DNA of 64,000 bases. Origin: Stenotrophomonas maltophilia. GTDB taxonomy: Bacteria > Pseudomonadota > Gammaproteobacteria > Xanthomonadales > Xanthomonadaceae. A program made the translations under genes and the position numbers. The stretch's first letter is position 1; the number at the start of each line of letters is the position of its first letter. Shown piece by piece: positions 18,801 through 24,647 of the stretch. The notes below the pieces were generated by a model. That model was not told where the DNA came from. It saw only the letters and a list, made by a program, of their open reading frames with translations, and did no database searches. The stretch lies in contig NZ_QFHO01000012.1 of the NCBI RefSeq assembly GCF_004920835.1, positions 1 to 64,000 on the forward strand. Reading direction: 5' to 3'.

Positions 18801-20763
18801 TGGCAACGGCGGCGCGAGCGGATCGATCGCCGGCAACATCAGCAACAACGGCAGCCTGGTGTTCAACGTGGGTGGCAACACCACCGTGGGTGGCACCATC
18901 AGTGGCAGCGGTGGCCTGACCCAGGCTGGCAACGGCACCCTTACGCTTACCGGGAACAACACCTATACCGGTGGCACGACCATCAATGCGGGCGGCACCG
19001 TGCAGGTGGGCAACGGTGGGGCCAGCGGTTCAATCACCGGCAACATCACCAACAACGGTGGCCTGGTCATCAACACCGGTGGCACCACCACGCTGGGCGG
19101 CACCATCAGCGGTGGCGGCAGCATCGTGCAGGCAGGTCCGGGCGGCCTGAACCTCGGCGGCAACAGCGGTGGTTTCAGCGGCACCGGCCAGGTCACCGGC
19201 GGTGGCCTGAATGTCACCGGCAACATCGGCGGCCAGTGGACCATCGGCAGCGGCACCACGCTGTCCGGCACCGGCACCATCGGTGGTACCGGCGGTGGCG
19301 TGACGGTATCCAGCGGCGGCGTGCTGTCGCCGGGCAATGGCCCGGGCAATGGCAGCGGTGCGGGCAACGGCACCGGCACGATCACGGTGGGTGGCAACCT
19401 GACCTTGTCGCCGGGCAGCACGCTGGGCATCGATCTGGGTGCCACCGGCAGCGACACGGTGCAGGTGGGTGGCAGTGCCAACGTGGGTGGCAGCACCGTG
19501 CAGGTGAACACCATTTCGCCGAGCACCAGCTACCAGCAGGGCCAGCAGTACACCGTGATCAATGCGGGCGGTGGCGTAAGCGGGCAGTTCGCCTCGGCGA
19601 CCACGCCGTCGGCCTTCCTGACCATCACTCCGGTCTACACGGCGAACACGGCCAATCTGCAGATCGATGTGGCGCAGACCGCGGCCTTCACCACGGCGGC
19701 GAAGACGCGCAACCAGTACAACACCGCTGCAGCGCTGGACAGCCTGCCGCAGAGTGGCTCGGCACTGGGGCTGTACAACACGCTGCTGATGTATGACGCG
19801 GGTACCGCGCGCGCGGCGTTCGACCAGCTGTCCGGTGAAGTGCATGCGGCCAGCCGTGCGGTGCTGCTGTATGACAACTACCTGGAAGAAGGCATCCGCC
19901 AGCGTCTGGGCAGCGAGCTTCCGACCGTGCGCGGCGAGCGCGCGTCGGCCTGGCTGGCTGGTAGTGGCAAGGTGTTCCGCCAGGACGGTGACGGCAACGG
20001 CGATGACATCCGCTCCAACCGCAATGCGCTGATGGCAGGCGTGGACTGGCAGCTGGGCGAGCACGTGGTGCTGGGTGCAGCGGCCGGCAACGAACGGCTG
20101 GATACGCGCCTGTACGATCGCAGCTCGCGGGCCCGCCTGCGTGGCAACACCTTCGGCCTGTATGCACAGGGCCAGTGGAGCAACGGCTTCGCGGTCGGTG
20201 GCAGCGCGTCGCGCGGTGACTATCACACGCGCACCACGCGTGAGGTGCCGCTGCTGGGCCAGACCCTGTACAGCCGCCAGGATTCGGACGTGACCATCGC
20301 CCAGGTGGAAGGCAGCTGGACCTGGACCCGCGGCAGGACCCAGCTGCAGCCGTATGTGCAGTTCACCAAGCACTGGGTCGACAGTGATCGTGCGGTAGAA
20401 CAGGGCGGCAGTGCTGCGCTGGTGCTGGAGGGCGGCAAGGACACGCTCAATGTCAGCACCGTGGGCGTGCGTGGGCGCTGGGACGTGGGCAGTGGCGAGC
20501 GCTTCCCGGCGCAGCTGACGGTCGGCCTCGGCTGGCAGCATGCATCGGGCGATACCGACGTGGCCAGCCGCAACCGCTTCGCGGTCGGTGGCAACGCGTT
20601 CGATGTGTACAGCGCGGTGATGGCACGCAATGCGCTGGTCAGCCAGTTGGGCGTGGCGGTCGGCCTGGGCCGCAACAGCCAGCTGTCGATGTTCGTGCAG
20701 GGCCAGCACGGCGATGGTCGCCGCGATGTTGGTGGTCAGATCAACCTGCGCGTCGGATTCTGA
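9880..20763 (+). CDS. Giant type Va autotransporter adhesin with beta-strand repeats
   Basis: A protein of about 3627 aa. The start at 9880 has GGAG 8 bases upstream and opens an extended signal peptide: MNRIYRLVFNRALGVMQVASE (ESPR) plus a hydrophobic core cut after ASGSAFA (residue 59). The passenger runs from residue 60 to about 3330 and consists of Gly/Asn/Thr-rich autotransporter-associated beta-strand repeats (recurrent GTGGLVKNGAGVQTLSGANT-like units), giving a long beta-helix. I see no Cys after the two near residues 61 and 70. An SPST-rich linker and an alpha-helical stretch (YNTAAALDSLPQS) lead to a 12-strand autotransporter barrel from about residue 3350 to the terminal LRVGF. Expected on the outer surface as adhesin or biofilm factor; no catalytic triad is visible. 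Confidence 0.93.
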   Translation: MNRIYRLVFNRALGVMQVASEVAQNPGGSAVCAGRVPRLRAHQLAVALAAMLASGSAFAACSTPGPNINCTGTTNNFADATNGVNVTVAAGANVGSTAGLGNSMTLSGNGIQLTNNGTIGTSVGIFAASGAVLGNASGQTITVDNTSTGTLQGFIDVAALLGASGRALSVQNGASGVTTINNAGTVNMNFLLGGIGTADAPAIVSYGGARTVLSNTGGITGRVGLAGSAAGNSVTNSGTITGSVYLGDSTLGNTFTAVSGSNVATGTGASAGIDVLGGISVSLAAAGTVNAGVGTGAANNTLVLQNSPTGPGSGTGGAQTTLGWNQYLNFQRLTVNSGTWNLQGAWTGTGPTTLNDGLVNFNNAASFGTGLFTANGGAIAASTAGLNLTNAFNLGGNLSLGGTNAFGLGGVLSGAGGLAVNNTGIVTLGGANLFSGGVNLNAGGLLLGNAGALGSGTLTVGGLASLDTTAAFNLSNNLIVSGGGTLNLLGNNSLGLNGSISGAGNLVKAGPGTLTLNGTNLLTGSFSVTGGALALGAGGSLSPTSAISLSAGTNLDLSVAASQTIGSLAGSGALNLGAHSLTLGGLNTSTSFSGVIGGVGGALVKVGTGTQTLSGANTFTGGVALNGGGLLLGNAAALGSGALSVGGNVTLDGTTGALALANAVNLGAGSILNLPGNQALTFNGVIGGTGSLVKNGATTLTLNGANSFGGGLGLNAGGLVLGNAGALGTGTLNVGGVTTLDASAALSVGNGINLGAGGLLNVLGSNALTLGGSIGGTGSLVKNGAATLTLGGANTFTGGLAINAGKVAVGSGGSLAAGGAVNLAGVGADLDISLGGNQTIGALSGIAGSTVTLGSSTLTFGDATNQTFAGVIGGTGGLVKQGTGIQTLSGANTFSGGVNLTAGGLLLGNNSAIGSGALTVSGNGTLDGSAALNLGNAINLSAALTLPGSQNLTLGGNITGTGSLTKNGASLLTLNGTNTFSGGLNLNAGGLLLGNGGALGTGALNVSGSASLDGSAALSLANNVTLGSGAVLSLPGSQAITLGGVVSGAGGLVKNGASTLTLNGANNFAGGLTLNGGGLMLGNAGALGTGLLAVGANATLGSTVALNLGNAIDLDAGAQLSLTSNENVALGGLITGTGGLIKTGTGVLSLNNSNTFSGGLALNAGGLSVGASGALGTGALNIGGNVSLDASAPVSLVNAVNLGTNTLTLPGSNNLTLSGVVGGTGGLIKNGASTLTLSGANTFLGGAAVNAGTLALGAGGSLAAAGAVDLAGAGATLDISAAGAGQTIGALNGIAGSHVALGTQTLTFGGAGNGSFAGLIDGSGGLIKAGAGVQTLSGANTFSGGVALDAGGLILGNAGALGTGALGIGGNVSLDTTAALDLANAVNFGAGSQLTLGGSNDLSLAGVLAGGGSLVKNGPGLLTLNNTNTFGGGLTLNGGGLVVGANGALGSGALAVNASTTLDAGAAVTLGNAVTLGSGVALTLPGSNALTLSGVIDGNGSLIKNGATTLTLSGINTYTGGTTINAGTLALGAGGSLAAAGDVTLGAGAGFDISGAGGSQTIGALNGAGGSTLALGANSLTFGTATNAAFDGVISGGGGLVKVGAGVQTLSGANTFGGGVTLNAGGLVLGNDAALGTGALTVGGAATLDTTGLATLANNIALNAGLTVLGSNALTLNGVLSGAGSLTKNGVATLTLNGINTYTGGTNINAGTLALGAGASLATSGTVNLATGATLDLSAGSGTQVFGTLVGNGTVNLGASSIEVGGATNGTFSGSIAGTGGLTKVGSGIETLTGTNTYTGGTFINAGTLAIGPGGSLAADGAVTLTAAGTGFDISASGASQTIGSLAGVSGSTVSLGAQSLILGGIGNSVFDGAISGTGGLVKNGAGILTLGGANLFSGGVALNGGGLMVGNNAALGTGALTVGGNATLDATTGVSLANNIGLAAGVNLDLLGSQALTLGGVISGTGGLIKNGAATVTLTGANTYTGGTTINSGTLAIGAGGSLASTGAVNLAGSGTLDISAGNQSIGSLAGVAGSTVALGGSSLSLGGTVDSTFNGAISGNGGLIKNGAGVQTLNGASTFSGGVTLNAGGLVVGNNAALGTGAVTVGGNATLDSNTAVTLANNFILNNGLTVLGSNNLTLNGSLSGTGSLTKDGAATLTLNGTNTYTGGTFINAGTLALGAGASLYGSGIVNLASGATFDLSAGSGTQQFGTLVGNGTVNLGGNTLTIGGPVNGTFGGSVGGTGGLIKEGSGTQTLTGANTFTGGTTINAGTLAIGAGGSLASNGAVTLANAGTAFDISAGGAQSIGSLAGVAGSTVALGGSTLTLNGVGNTTFAGDITGTGGLVKNGAGVQALTGANTFSGGVALNAGGLALGDNAALGTGTLTVGGDASLDGTSALTLANTVQLASGTLTLAGSNALTLNGPISGAGGLLKDGAATVILGGASTYTGTTTINSGTLAVAAGGSLSGASTVNLTGAGTLDISAGGNQSIGGLAGVTGSSVVLGGATLTTGGNNGSTTFGGVLSGTGGLVQSGTGTLTLSGDNVYTGGTTINGGSTLQIGNGGSTGSVLGDITNNGSLVYNLGSTATVGGVVSGSGGLTQAGSGTLVLTGNNTYTGGTTINAGGTLQIGNGGATGAIVGDITNNGALVSNVAGNTTLDGTISGSGGLTQAGAGTLTLTGNNTYTGGTTINAGGTLQVGNGGAAGAITGNVANNGSLVFDVAGNTTVGGAISGSGGLTQAGSGVLTLVGNNTYSGGTTINAGGTLQVGNGGATGAIAGDITNNGALISNVAGNTALGGTISGSGGLTQAGSGTLLLTGNNTFTGGTTINAGGTLQLGNGGATGSIVGDITNNGTLLSNVAGNTTLGGTISGSGGLTQAGSGTLTVTGNNTYTGPTTINAGGTLQVGNGGATGAIGGSVANNGSLVFNVGGNTTVGGAISGSGGLTQAGSGTLILGGNNTYTGGTTINTGGTLQVGNGGASGSIAGNISNNGSLVFNVGGNTTVGGTISGSGGLTQAGNGTLTLTGNNTYTGGTTINAGGTVQVGNGGASGSITGNITNNGGLVINTGGTTTLGGTISGGGSIVQAGPGGLNLGGNSGGFSGTGQVTGGGLNVTGNIGGQWTIGSGTTLSGTGTIGGTGGGVTVSSGGVLSPGNGPGNGSGAGNGTGTITVGGNLTLSPGSTLGIDLGATGSDTVQVGGSANVGGSTVQVNTISPSTSYQQGQQYTVINAGGGVSGQFASATTPSAFLTITPVYTANTANLQIDVAQTAAFTTAAKTRNQYNTAAALDSLPQSGSALGLYNTLLMYDAGTARAAFDQLSGEVHAASRAVLLYDNYLEEGIRQRLGSELPTVRGERASAWLAGSGKVFRQDGDGNGDDIRSNRNALMAGVDWQLGEHVVLGAAAGNERLDTRLYDRSSRARLRGNTFGLYAQGQWSNGFAVGGSASRGDYHTRTTREVPLLGQTLYSRQDSDVTIAQVEGSWTWTRGRTQLQPYVQFTKHWVDSDRAVEQGGSAALVLEGGKDTLNVSTVGVRGRWDVGSGERFPAQLTVGLGWQHASGDTDVASRNRFAVGGNAFDVYSAVMARNALVSQLGVAVGLGRNSQLSMFVQGQHGDGRRDVGGQINLRVGF
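17506..19161 (+). repeat. Eight tandem 207-bp (69-aa) repeats in the autotransporter
   Basis: Eight in-frame units of exactly 69 codons (residues about 2543-3094), each starting NNTYTGGTTINAGGTLQ(V/I)GNGG (the first begins DNVYTGG) and ending SGSGGLTQAGSGTL. Unit length never varies, while central residues do. Earlier passenger repeats are of the same class but irregular in length. The block is a likely site of copy-number change by recombination. Confidence 0.9.
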
Positions 20764-20778
20764 GCAGGGGATGCCAGC

Positions 20779-20806
20779 GGCAGATCCACGCCTGCGTGGA
20801 TCTGCC
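20779..20806. repeat. SMAG-like palindrome
   Basis: GGCAGATCCACGCctGCGTGGATCTGCC, between the convergent autotransporter and GNAT genes; possibly a two-way terminator. Confidence 0.6.
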
Positions 20807-20818
20807 GGCTGCGGGAGG

Positions 20819-21262
20819 CTACAGCACCCGTTCCATTTCCACGGCGTCGATCCCGGCGCCGTGGCCATCGGGCACCACACGTGTCACCTGGAAGCCCAGA
20901 CCGGCGTAGAAGCCCTGGGTGTGCTGGCTGGTACTGAGTGTGATGCGATTGATGGCTGGATCAGTTTCGGCCTGACGCAGGCGCGCCAGCGCCAGTTCGC
21001 GCCCCAGCCCCTGCCGGTGCAGCGCGCGCTTCACCATGCCCCAGCAGAAACCGGCACTGCCATCACCGCGTCGCGACAGGCCGCCACAGGCCACGAGGCT
21101 GCCATCGCGCTCGATGACCAGGAATGCACAGTCCATTGCCTGCTCACGCAGGAAGCGTTCAAAGTCGCTGCGCTCTTCGGGCGCAAAGTAGGTGGGTACG
21201 TTGCTGTCGAAAATCGACAGGCAGGCGGTTACGTCACTGCGGCAGTAGGGGCGGGGTGTCAT
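20819..21262 (-). CDS. GNAT family N-acetyltransferase
   Basis: A 147-aa Gcn5-related acetyltransferase. MTPRPYCRSDVTACLSIFDSN is the usual N-terminal strand/helix; VKRALHRQGLGRELALARL contains the Q/RxxGxG/A acetyl-CoA pyrophosphate loop; QGFYAGLGFQVTRVVPDG is the C-terminal AxxFYxxxGF motif. Substrate unknown. It stands alone, convergent with the autotransporter gene. Confidence 0.88.
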   Translation of the reverse strand: MTPRPYCRSDVTACLSIFDSNVPTYFAPEERSDFERFLREQAMDCAFLVIERDGSLVACGGLSRRGDGSAGFCWGMVKRALHRQGLGRELALARLRQAETDPAINRITLSTSQHTQGFYAGLGFQVTRVVPDGHGAGIDAVEMERVL

Positions 21263-21385
21263 GAAGGAACGTCAGGGTGGTGGCGGACACATTGTGCGCG
21301 AGGTCCGTGCCATTGATGTCTGAACATGGCGAGTCCGGAAACCGGTTCGGAGGCAGACTGCAGGTCCCCGTCATCAGGAGGTTCC

Positions 21386-22180
21386 ATGTCCAACGCTCAC
21401 GCCAGTTTCGTGCAACTCCACCACGGCGCCGATCTTTACGTGCTGCCCAACGTATGGGATGCCGGTGGCGCCCGCCTGGTCCAGCAGCAGGGCGCTCGCG
21501 CGGTGGGAACATCGAGTGCTGCGATGGCGTGGTCCTGCGGTTATGCCGATGGCGGTGCGCTGCCCGATACCGCGCTGCTGCAGCGGGTTTCCGAAATCGC
21601 TCGTGTGGTCTCGTTGCCGGTCACGGTCGATATCGAGGACGGCTACAGCGATGTTCCCGATGCGGTCGCTGCGCGGGTGCTGCGGCTGGTGGAGGCGGGT
21701 GCGGTCGGGATCAACATCGAAGACGGCGCCGGCAGTCCTGCGGCGCTGGTGGACAAGATCACTGCCATCCGCTCGGCGCTTTGCGGGCGATCGCTTTTCA
21801 TCAATGCGCGCACCGATGTGTATCTGCGCAGCCTGGCTGAAGGTGATGAGGCCGTCAGGATGAGCATCGATCGGCTGCAGGCCTATGCACGTGCCGGTGC
21901 CGACGGCGGCTTTGTGCCGGGGCTGCGTGCGCTGGACGAGGCTGATGCGGTTGCCAGCGCCGTGCCGCTGCCCCTCAACCTCATGTGGCTGCCTGGAATT
22001 GCGTCGCTTGCTGCGCTGTCGCAGGCCGGCGTGCGGCGGCTGAGTGCAGGGCCCGCGTTGTTCATGCACGCATGGGCGGCGACGGTTGCGGCGACCACGG
22101 ATTTTCTCGGCGGCACGATGGCGATGCCCGAGGGCGCACCGGGGTATGCGGCCTTGAACCACCTGTTCAGCGAAGGGTGA
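21386..22180 (+). CDS. Isocitrate lyase / PEP mutase superfamily protein
   Basis: A 264-aa TIM-barrel protein of the PEP mutase-like subgroup. Metal- and substrate-site strands are visible as VTVDIEDGYSD, GINIEDG and INARTDVYLRS. The KKCGH catalytic loop of true isocitrate/methylisocitrate lyases is absent, so it is more likely a carboxyphosphonoenolpyruvate mutase-like or oxaloacetate-hydrolase-like enzyme of unknown substrate. AGGAGG at 21377-21382 decides the ATG at 21386. Confidence 0.85.
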   Translation: MSNAHASFVQLHHGADLYVLPNVWDAGGARLVQQQGARAVGTSSAAMAWSCGYADGGALPDTALLQRVSEIARVVSLPVTVDIEDGYSDVPDAVAARVLRLVEAGAVGINIEDGAGSPAALVDKITAIRSALCGRSLFINARTDVYLRSLAEGDEAVRMSIDRLQAYARAGADGGFVPGLRALDEADAVASAVPLPLNLMWLPGIASLAALSQAGVRRLSAGPALFMHAWAATVAATTDFLGGTMAMPEGAPGYAALNHLFSEG

Positions 22181-22247
22181 GGGTGCTGGGGACGGGAGCA
22201 GCGGGAGGCTGGGGCATGGGCGGATAGTCGATTCGACCGGGCCGAGT

Positions 22248-22338
22248 CATCCACGCATGGTGTGGATCTACTGATGCAGCTGGAGGAACAAGCCCCTCTG
22301 TTGAGGGGCTACCCCGACAGGGGCGGGGAGAGGCGGGC
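22248..22338 (-). repeat. Dispersed ~90-bp repeat, copy B (inverted)
   Basis: Read on the minus strand this matches 5117-5205 in order: CCCCGCCCCTGTCGGGG, CCCCTCAACAGAGGGG, GCTTGTTCCTCCAGCTGCATC, then a GTAGATCCACACC palindrome. It lies downstream of the PEP-mutase family gene. Confidence 0.7.
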
Positions 22339-22694
22339 GGAGAGAGGGGGATCCAGTTGAGTCCGACCCAATCCATTGAACCGCTTGGCATTCACAAACC
22401 GGGAGTGCCCTGTTTTGTGCCCGGCGCATTGTAGGACTATCCAAGCATGCACGGATAGCTCCGGGGCTCCTCCGTGTGCCTTTAGAGAATGCCGCCTGGG
22501 TCGCCGAGGGCTGGTCGCGGGATAGCTACTCCAATTGGTCCTACCCGCTGGACCCGACTGCTCAATGAGTCATCTCAGGGCCTCCTAGTGGCTAACCACT
22601 TCGCTGCGAACAACGGGCACCCGGCGAGGGGAGAGGGTCGAGTCAGTATCGCGTCGGGGGAACGCTGACCAAGCCGGAACAGTATTGTATCGAG
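22339..22694. other. Gene-poor segment with possible coding remnants
   Basis: No intact gene is seen. One frame at 22485-22568 reads ENAAWVAEGWSRDSYSNWSY and onward to a stop, and another near 22591-22668 reads FAANNGHPARGEGRVSIASG to a stop; both look like tails of lost genes but neither has a start. These are weak signals. Confidence 0.3.
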
Positions 22695-22925
22695 ATGCTG
22701 AAAGCATTCGATGCTGAGGCCAACGACAATCAGAATTTCATGATTTGGTTCATTGAACATCAACGAAAGGTTGGCGTGCCCCTCGAAAACTACGTTCCGT
22801 ATGGGATCGTCGAGCTCGTTGACACGCGAAACTCTATCGGCGAGAAATGGCGTGCAGTGACGGAAGACGCATCCTGCTCAAAATGGTGGACACAGGTCCA
22901 GAAAAACATGTGTGGGGTAAAGTAA
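22695..22925 (+). CDS. Hypothetical small protein (possibly a truncated 3' end)
   Basis: Encodes 76 aa from MLKAFDAEANDNQNF to NMCGVK, with two Cys near the C-terminus. Clearly lower GC and different codon use than the neighbours. The frame remains open upstream of the ATG (reading TLTKPEQYCIE), with no good Shine-Dalgarno, so it may be the tail of a broken larger gene. Its TAA shares the A with the ATG of the following lipoprotein gene (TAATG), suggesting a former operon. I do not recognise the family. Confidence 0.5.
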   Translation: MLKAFDAEANDNQNFMIWFIEHQRKVGVPLENYVPYGIVELVDTRNSIGEKWRAVTEDASCSKWWTQVQKNMCGVK

Positions 22926-23629
22926 TGCGCGCGAGATCGATTCTGTTTACGGCCATTTTGGCAGTCATCGCCACGGCTTGTTCAGAACAACCCGCCCCAG
23001 ACAAGGGCGCAGTGACACCGGCGGCAGAAGGCGCCGCGTCGTCCCACTCTGTTCCGGGACAGACACCACGCGCTACCACGTCCCAGCACTCAACGGGTGG
23101 TCAATCCCATAGCTTTGACGCGGCCGTGGTTGCGCAGCGCTTGTGCACTGGAGACTGCCGTGACGCCGGCCCTCTGCAAGCAAGATCGCAAGAAGAGGCC
23201 GAATGGCTAATTCGGCATCAATATCCTTCGCAGGCTGAACTCGAGCGGCTTGGATCTGAATCGCTGGATGTATTGCAGCAAAAGGCGTCAGTGGGCGACT
23301 CCACCGCAGCCGCGGTGCTGGGAAAACGGATTGCCTTGGAGAAAAACTTCATGGACGGCCAAGTCATGCTCCGAAATCAGGTGCTATCGGGCAACCTCTA
23401 TGCGCTTTACGCTATCTCAGAGTCGTATCGCGAATCGAAAGTGCCAAACGCGGTAGATGGTGCAGCATATCTCCGTTTGGCTTACATCATGGGCGACCAC
23501 AAAGCAGCGACCGAGATTGCGAAGATGGGTCTCAGCTCTGCGGAGCTGGCGGCTGCCGACAGGAGAGCGTCTTTGCTCTACAAGGGATTCGCAGGAGACC
23601 AGGTGCCTGATCCGCGCCCACAAGGGTAG
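22925..23629 (+). CDS. Putative lipoprotein, Sel1-like helical repeats
   Basis: A 234-aa protein with a lipoprotein signal MRARSILFTAILAVIATAC (Cys19 as lipid-modified residue; the -3 position is Ala, somewhat atypical). After a Ser/Thr/Pro-rich spacer, helical segments such as VGDSTAAAVLGKRIALEKNF and SGNLYALYAISESYRESK resemble degenerate Sel1/TPR-like repeats. Lower GC than the core genome. The orphan position near a tRNA fits an accessory cargo gene; a periplasmic immunity-type lipoprotein is one possibility, but nothing in the sequence proves it. Confidence 0.6.
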   Translation: MRARSILFTAILAVIATACSEQPAPDKGAVTPAAEGAASSHSVPGQTPRATTSQHSTGGQSHSFDAAVVAQRLCTGDCRDAGPLQARSQEEAEWLIRHQYPSQAELERLGSESLDVLQQKASVGDSTAAAVLGKRIALEKNFMDGQVMLRNQVLSGNLYALYAISESYRESKVPNAVDGAAYLRLAYIMGDHKAATEIAKMGLSSAELAAADRRASLLYKGFAGDQVPDPRPQG

Positions 23630-23801
23630 TCGCATATGGTGCAGCAGGGTGCCCTCTTAAGGGCACCCTGGCTTCGCAGGCATGGGCAATAATGCAGTGC
23701 GGGTCGATGTAAGCCATCGACCAGCGCGCCAGAGCTCTCCGCATTTTTCCCTTCTTCTTCCCTTGCTTGGCGGCATTGGCTGCTTTTCGCTTTTTCTTCA
23801 T
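23532..23801 (-). CDS. Hypothetical small basic protein
   Basis: The ATG at 23801 overlaps the TGA of the upstream frame as ATGA. The product starts MKKKRKAANAAKQGKKKGK, a very basic N-terminus, and continues through DPHCIIAHACEA. The 3' half runs antisense into the lipoprotein gene and crosses its hairpin, so a real product may be shorter or absent. It may be a remnant of a mobile element. Confidence 0.3.
   Translation of the reverse strand: MKKKRKAANAAKQGKKKGKMRRALARWSMAYIDPHCIIAHACEARVPLRGHPAAPYATTLVGADQAPGLLRIPCRAKTLSCRQPPAPQS
23645..23670 (+). terminator. Hairpin after the lipoprotein gene
   Basis: CAGGGTGCCC-TCTTAA-GGGCACCCTG, a perfect 10-bp stem 16 bases after the stop; no T-run follows. 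Confidence 0.55.
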
Positions 23802-24187
23802 GGTTCGGCGCAAGCTTCGCCGCTCGTGTCGTAACCAGCGGCTTTCAGGAGTTTGTCGGCGGCGCGTGCCGCTGCTAGGACGTTTGCCCCCCTAGTGCTT
23901 AACGCGTTTTCGCCGTTGCGCAAGCCCGGCGGCGCAGGAGCGCCGCCACTACCATTTTGCCGACAGGGAGCCGAGCGGCAGCGAGGCCAGTCGATCTGCC
24001 AGTGCTCGGTCACCGTCCCGTCTGCCGCCTTGGTCCGGTTCAAGATCAACTGCTGTAGCGGGTCACCATCGGTCAGGTGCTTGGCAGCGCGTCGATGTCC
24101 TCTTCCTTGATTCCCATACGTTGCTCTCTCAGCGCCTCGAAAGCCCGGGCATAGCGCGCCGTCAGTTGCAGGGCGCAGCTGGGCCAC
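23798..24187 (-). pseudogene. Decayed mobile-element or phage-derived coding segment
   Basis: The minus strand holds pieces in different frames: TARYARAFEALREQRMGIKE to DALPST, and DPLQQLILNRTKAADGTVTE followed by ANVLAAARAADKLLKAAGYD, each protein-like but joined only by frameshifts. They lie immediately downstream of tRNA-Ser(GGA), a classical integration target. No integrase motif can be made out, so the origin is inferred. Confidence 0.35.
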
Positions 24188-24360
24188 GGCCAGCTCGGTC
24201 GTGCGCAGGCGGCGTTTGAAGACGCGATGGCCTGGAGATCGGTGGGACCCGTTGCCGGAACGACCAAAGCTCAGAGGGCGCGCGAACGAGATGGTGTGGG
24301 ATGCGCATCGAGAGATGTGTCCCGATTTGTGTCCCGCCGAAGGTCATCCCAGAAAAGCAA

Positions 24361-24384
24361 AAACCCCTGCGTTAACAGGGGTTT
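24361..24384 (-). terminator. Terminator of tRNA-Ser(GGA)
   Basis: On the minus strand AAACCCCTG-TTAACG-CAGGGGTTT is followed by TTTGCTTTT, a standard hairpin with a U-run, 8 bases after the tRNA 3' end. Confidence 0.8.
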
Positions 24385-24392
24385 GCGTAATC

Positions 24393-24485
24393 TGGCGGAG
24401 AGAGGGGGATTCGAACCCCCGAAGCGCGGTTTAGACGCTTACACACTTTCCAGGCGTGCTCCTTCAACCACTCGGACACCTCTCC
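24393..24485 (-). tRNA. tRNA-Ser(GGA)
   Basis: Class II tRNA of 93 nt including CCA. 5' GGAGAGG pairs with TCTCTCC before GCCA, the anticodon loop CTGGAAA gives GGA (codons UCC/UCU), a long variable arm is present and the T-arm reads GGTTCGAATCC. It lies between the accessory block and dnaX. Confidence 0.95.
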
Positions 24486-24524
24486 GGATCCCTGCCATCG
24501 GCAAACGCCTCAGCAGGGGCGCAG

Positions 24525-24553
24525 ATTCTAGCGGGCTGCGCGACACTTCACAA
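24525..24553 (-). promoter_or_regulatory. Promoter of tRNA-Ser(GGA)
   Basis: Minus-strand TTGTGA (24553-24548), a 17-base spacer and TAGAAT (24530-24525), placed about 40 bases upstream of the tRNA. Confidence 0.6.
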
Positions 24554-24647
24554 GCACCCCAGTCAGGAACCTGCGAAGGACGCGCCGGAGGCGAGGGGGC
24601 TGGACAGGCATGGCACAATGGAACATCCGATGGAAAACGGTGGCCTG

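Noticed and set aside
17506..19161. Regular 207-bp repeats that could be taken for a CRISPR-like or satellite array.
   Set aside because: The period is a multiple of 3, frame is kept throughout and units encode beta-strand repeats of one protein.
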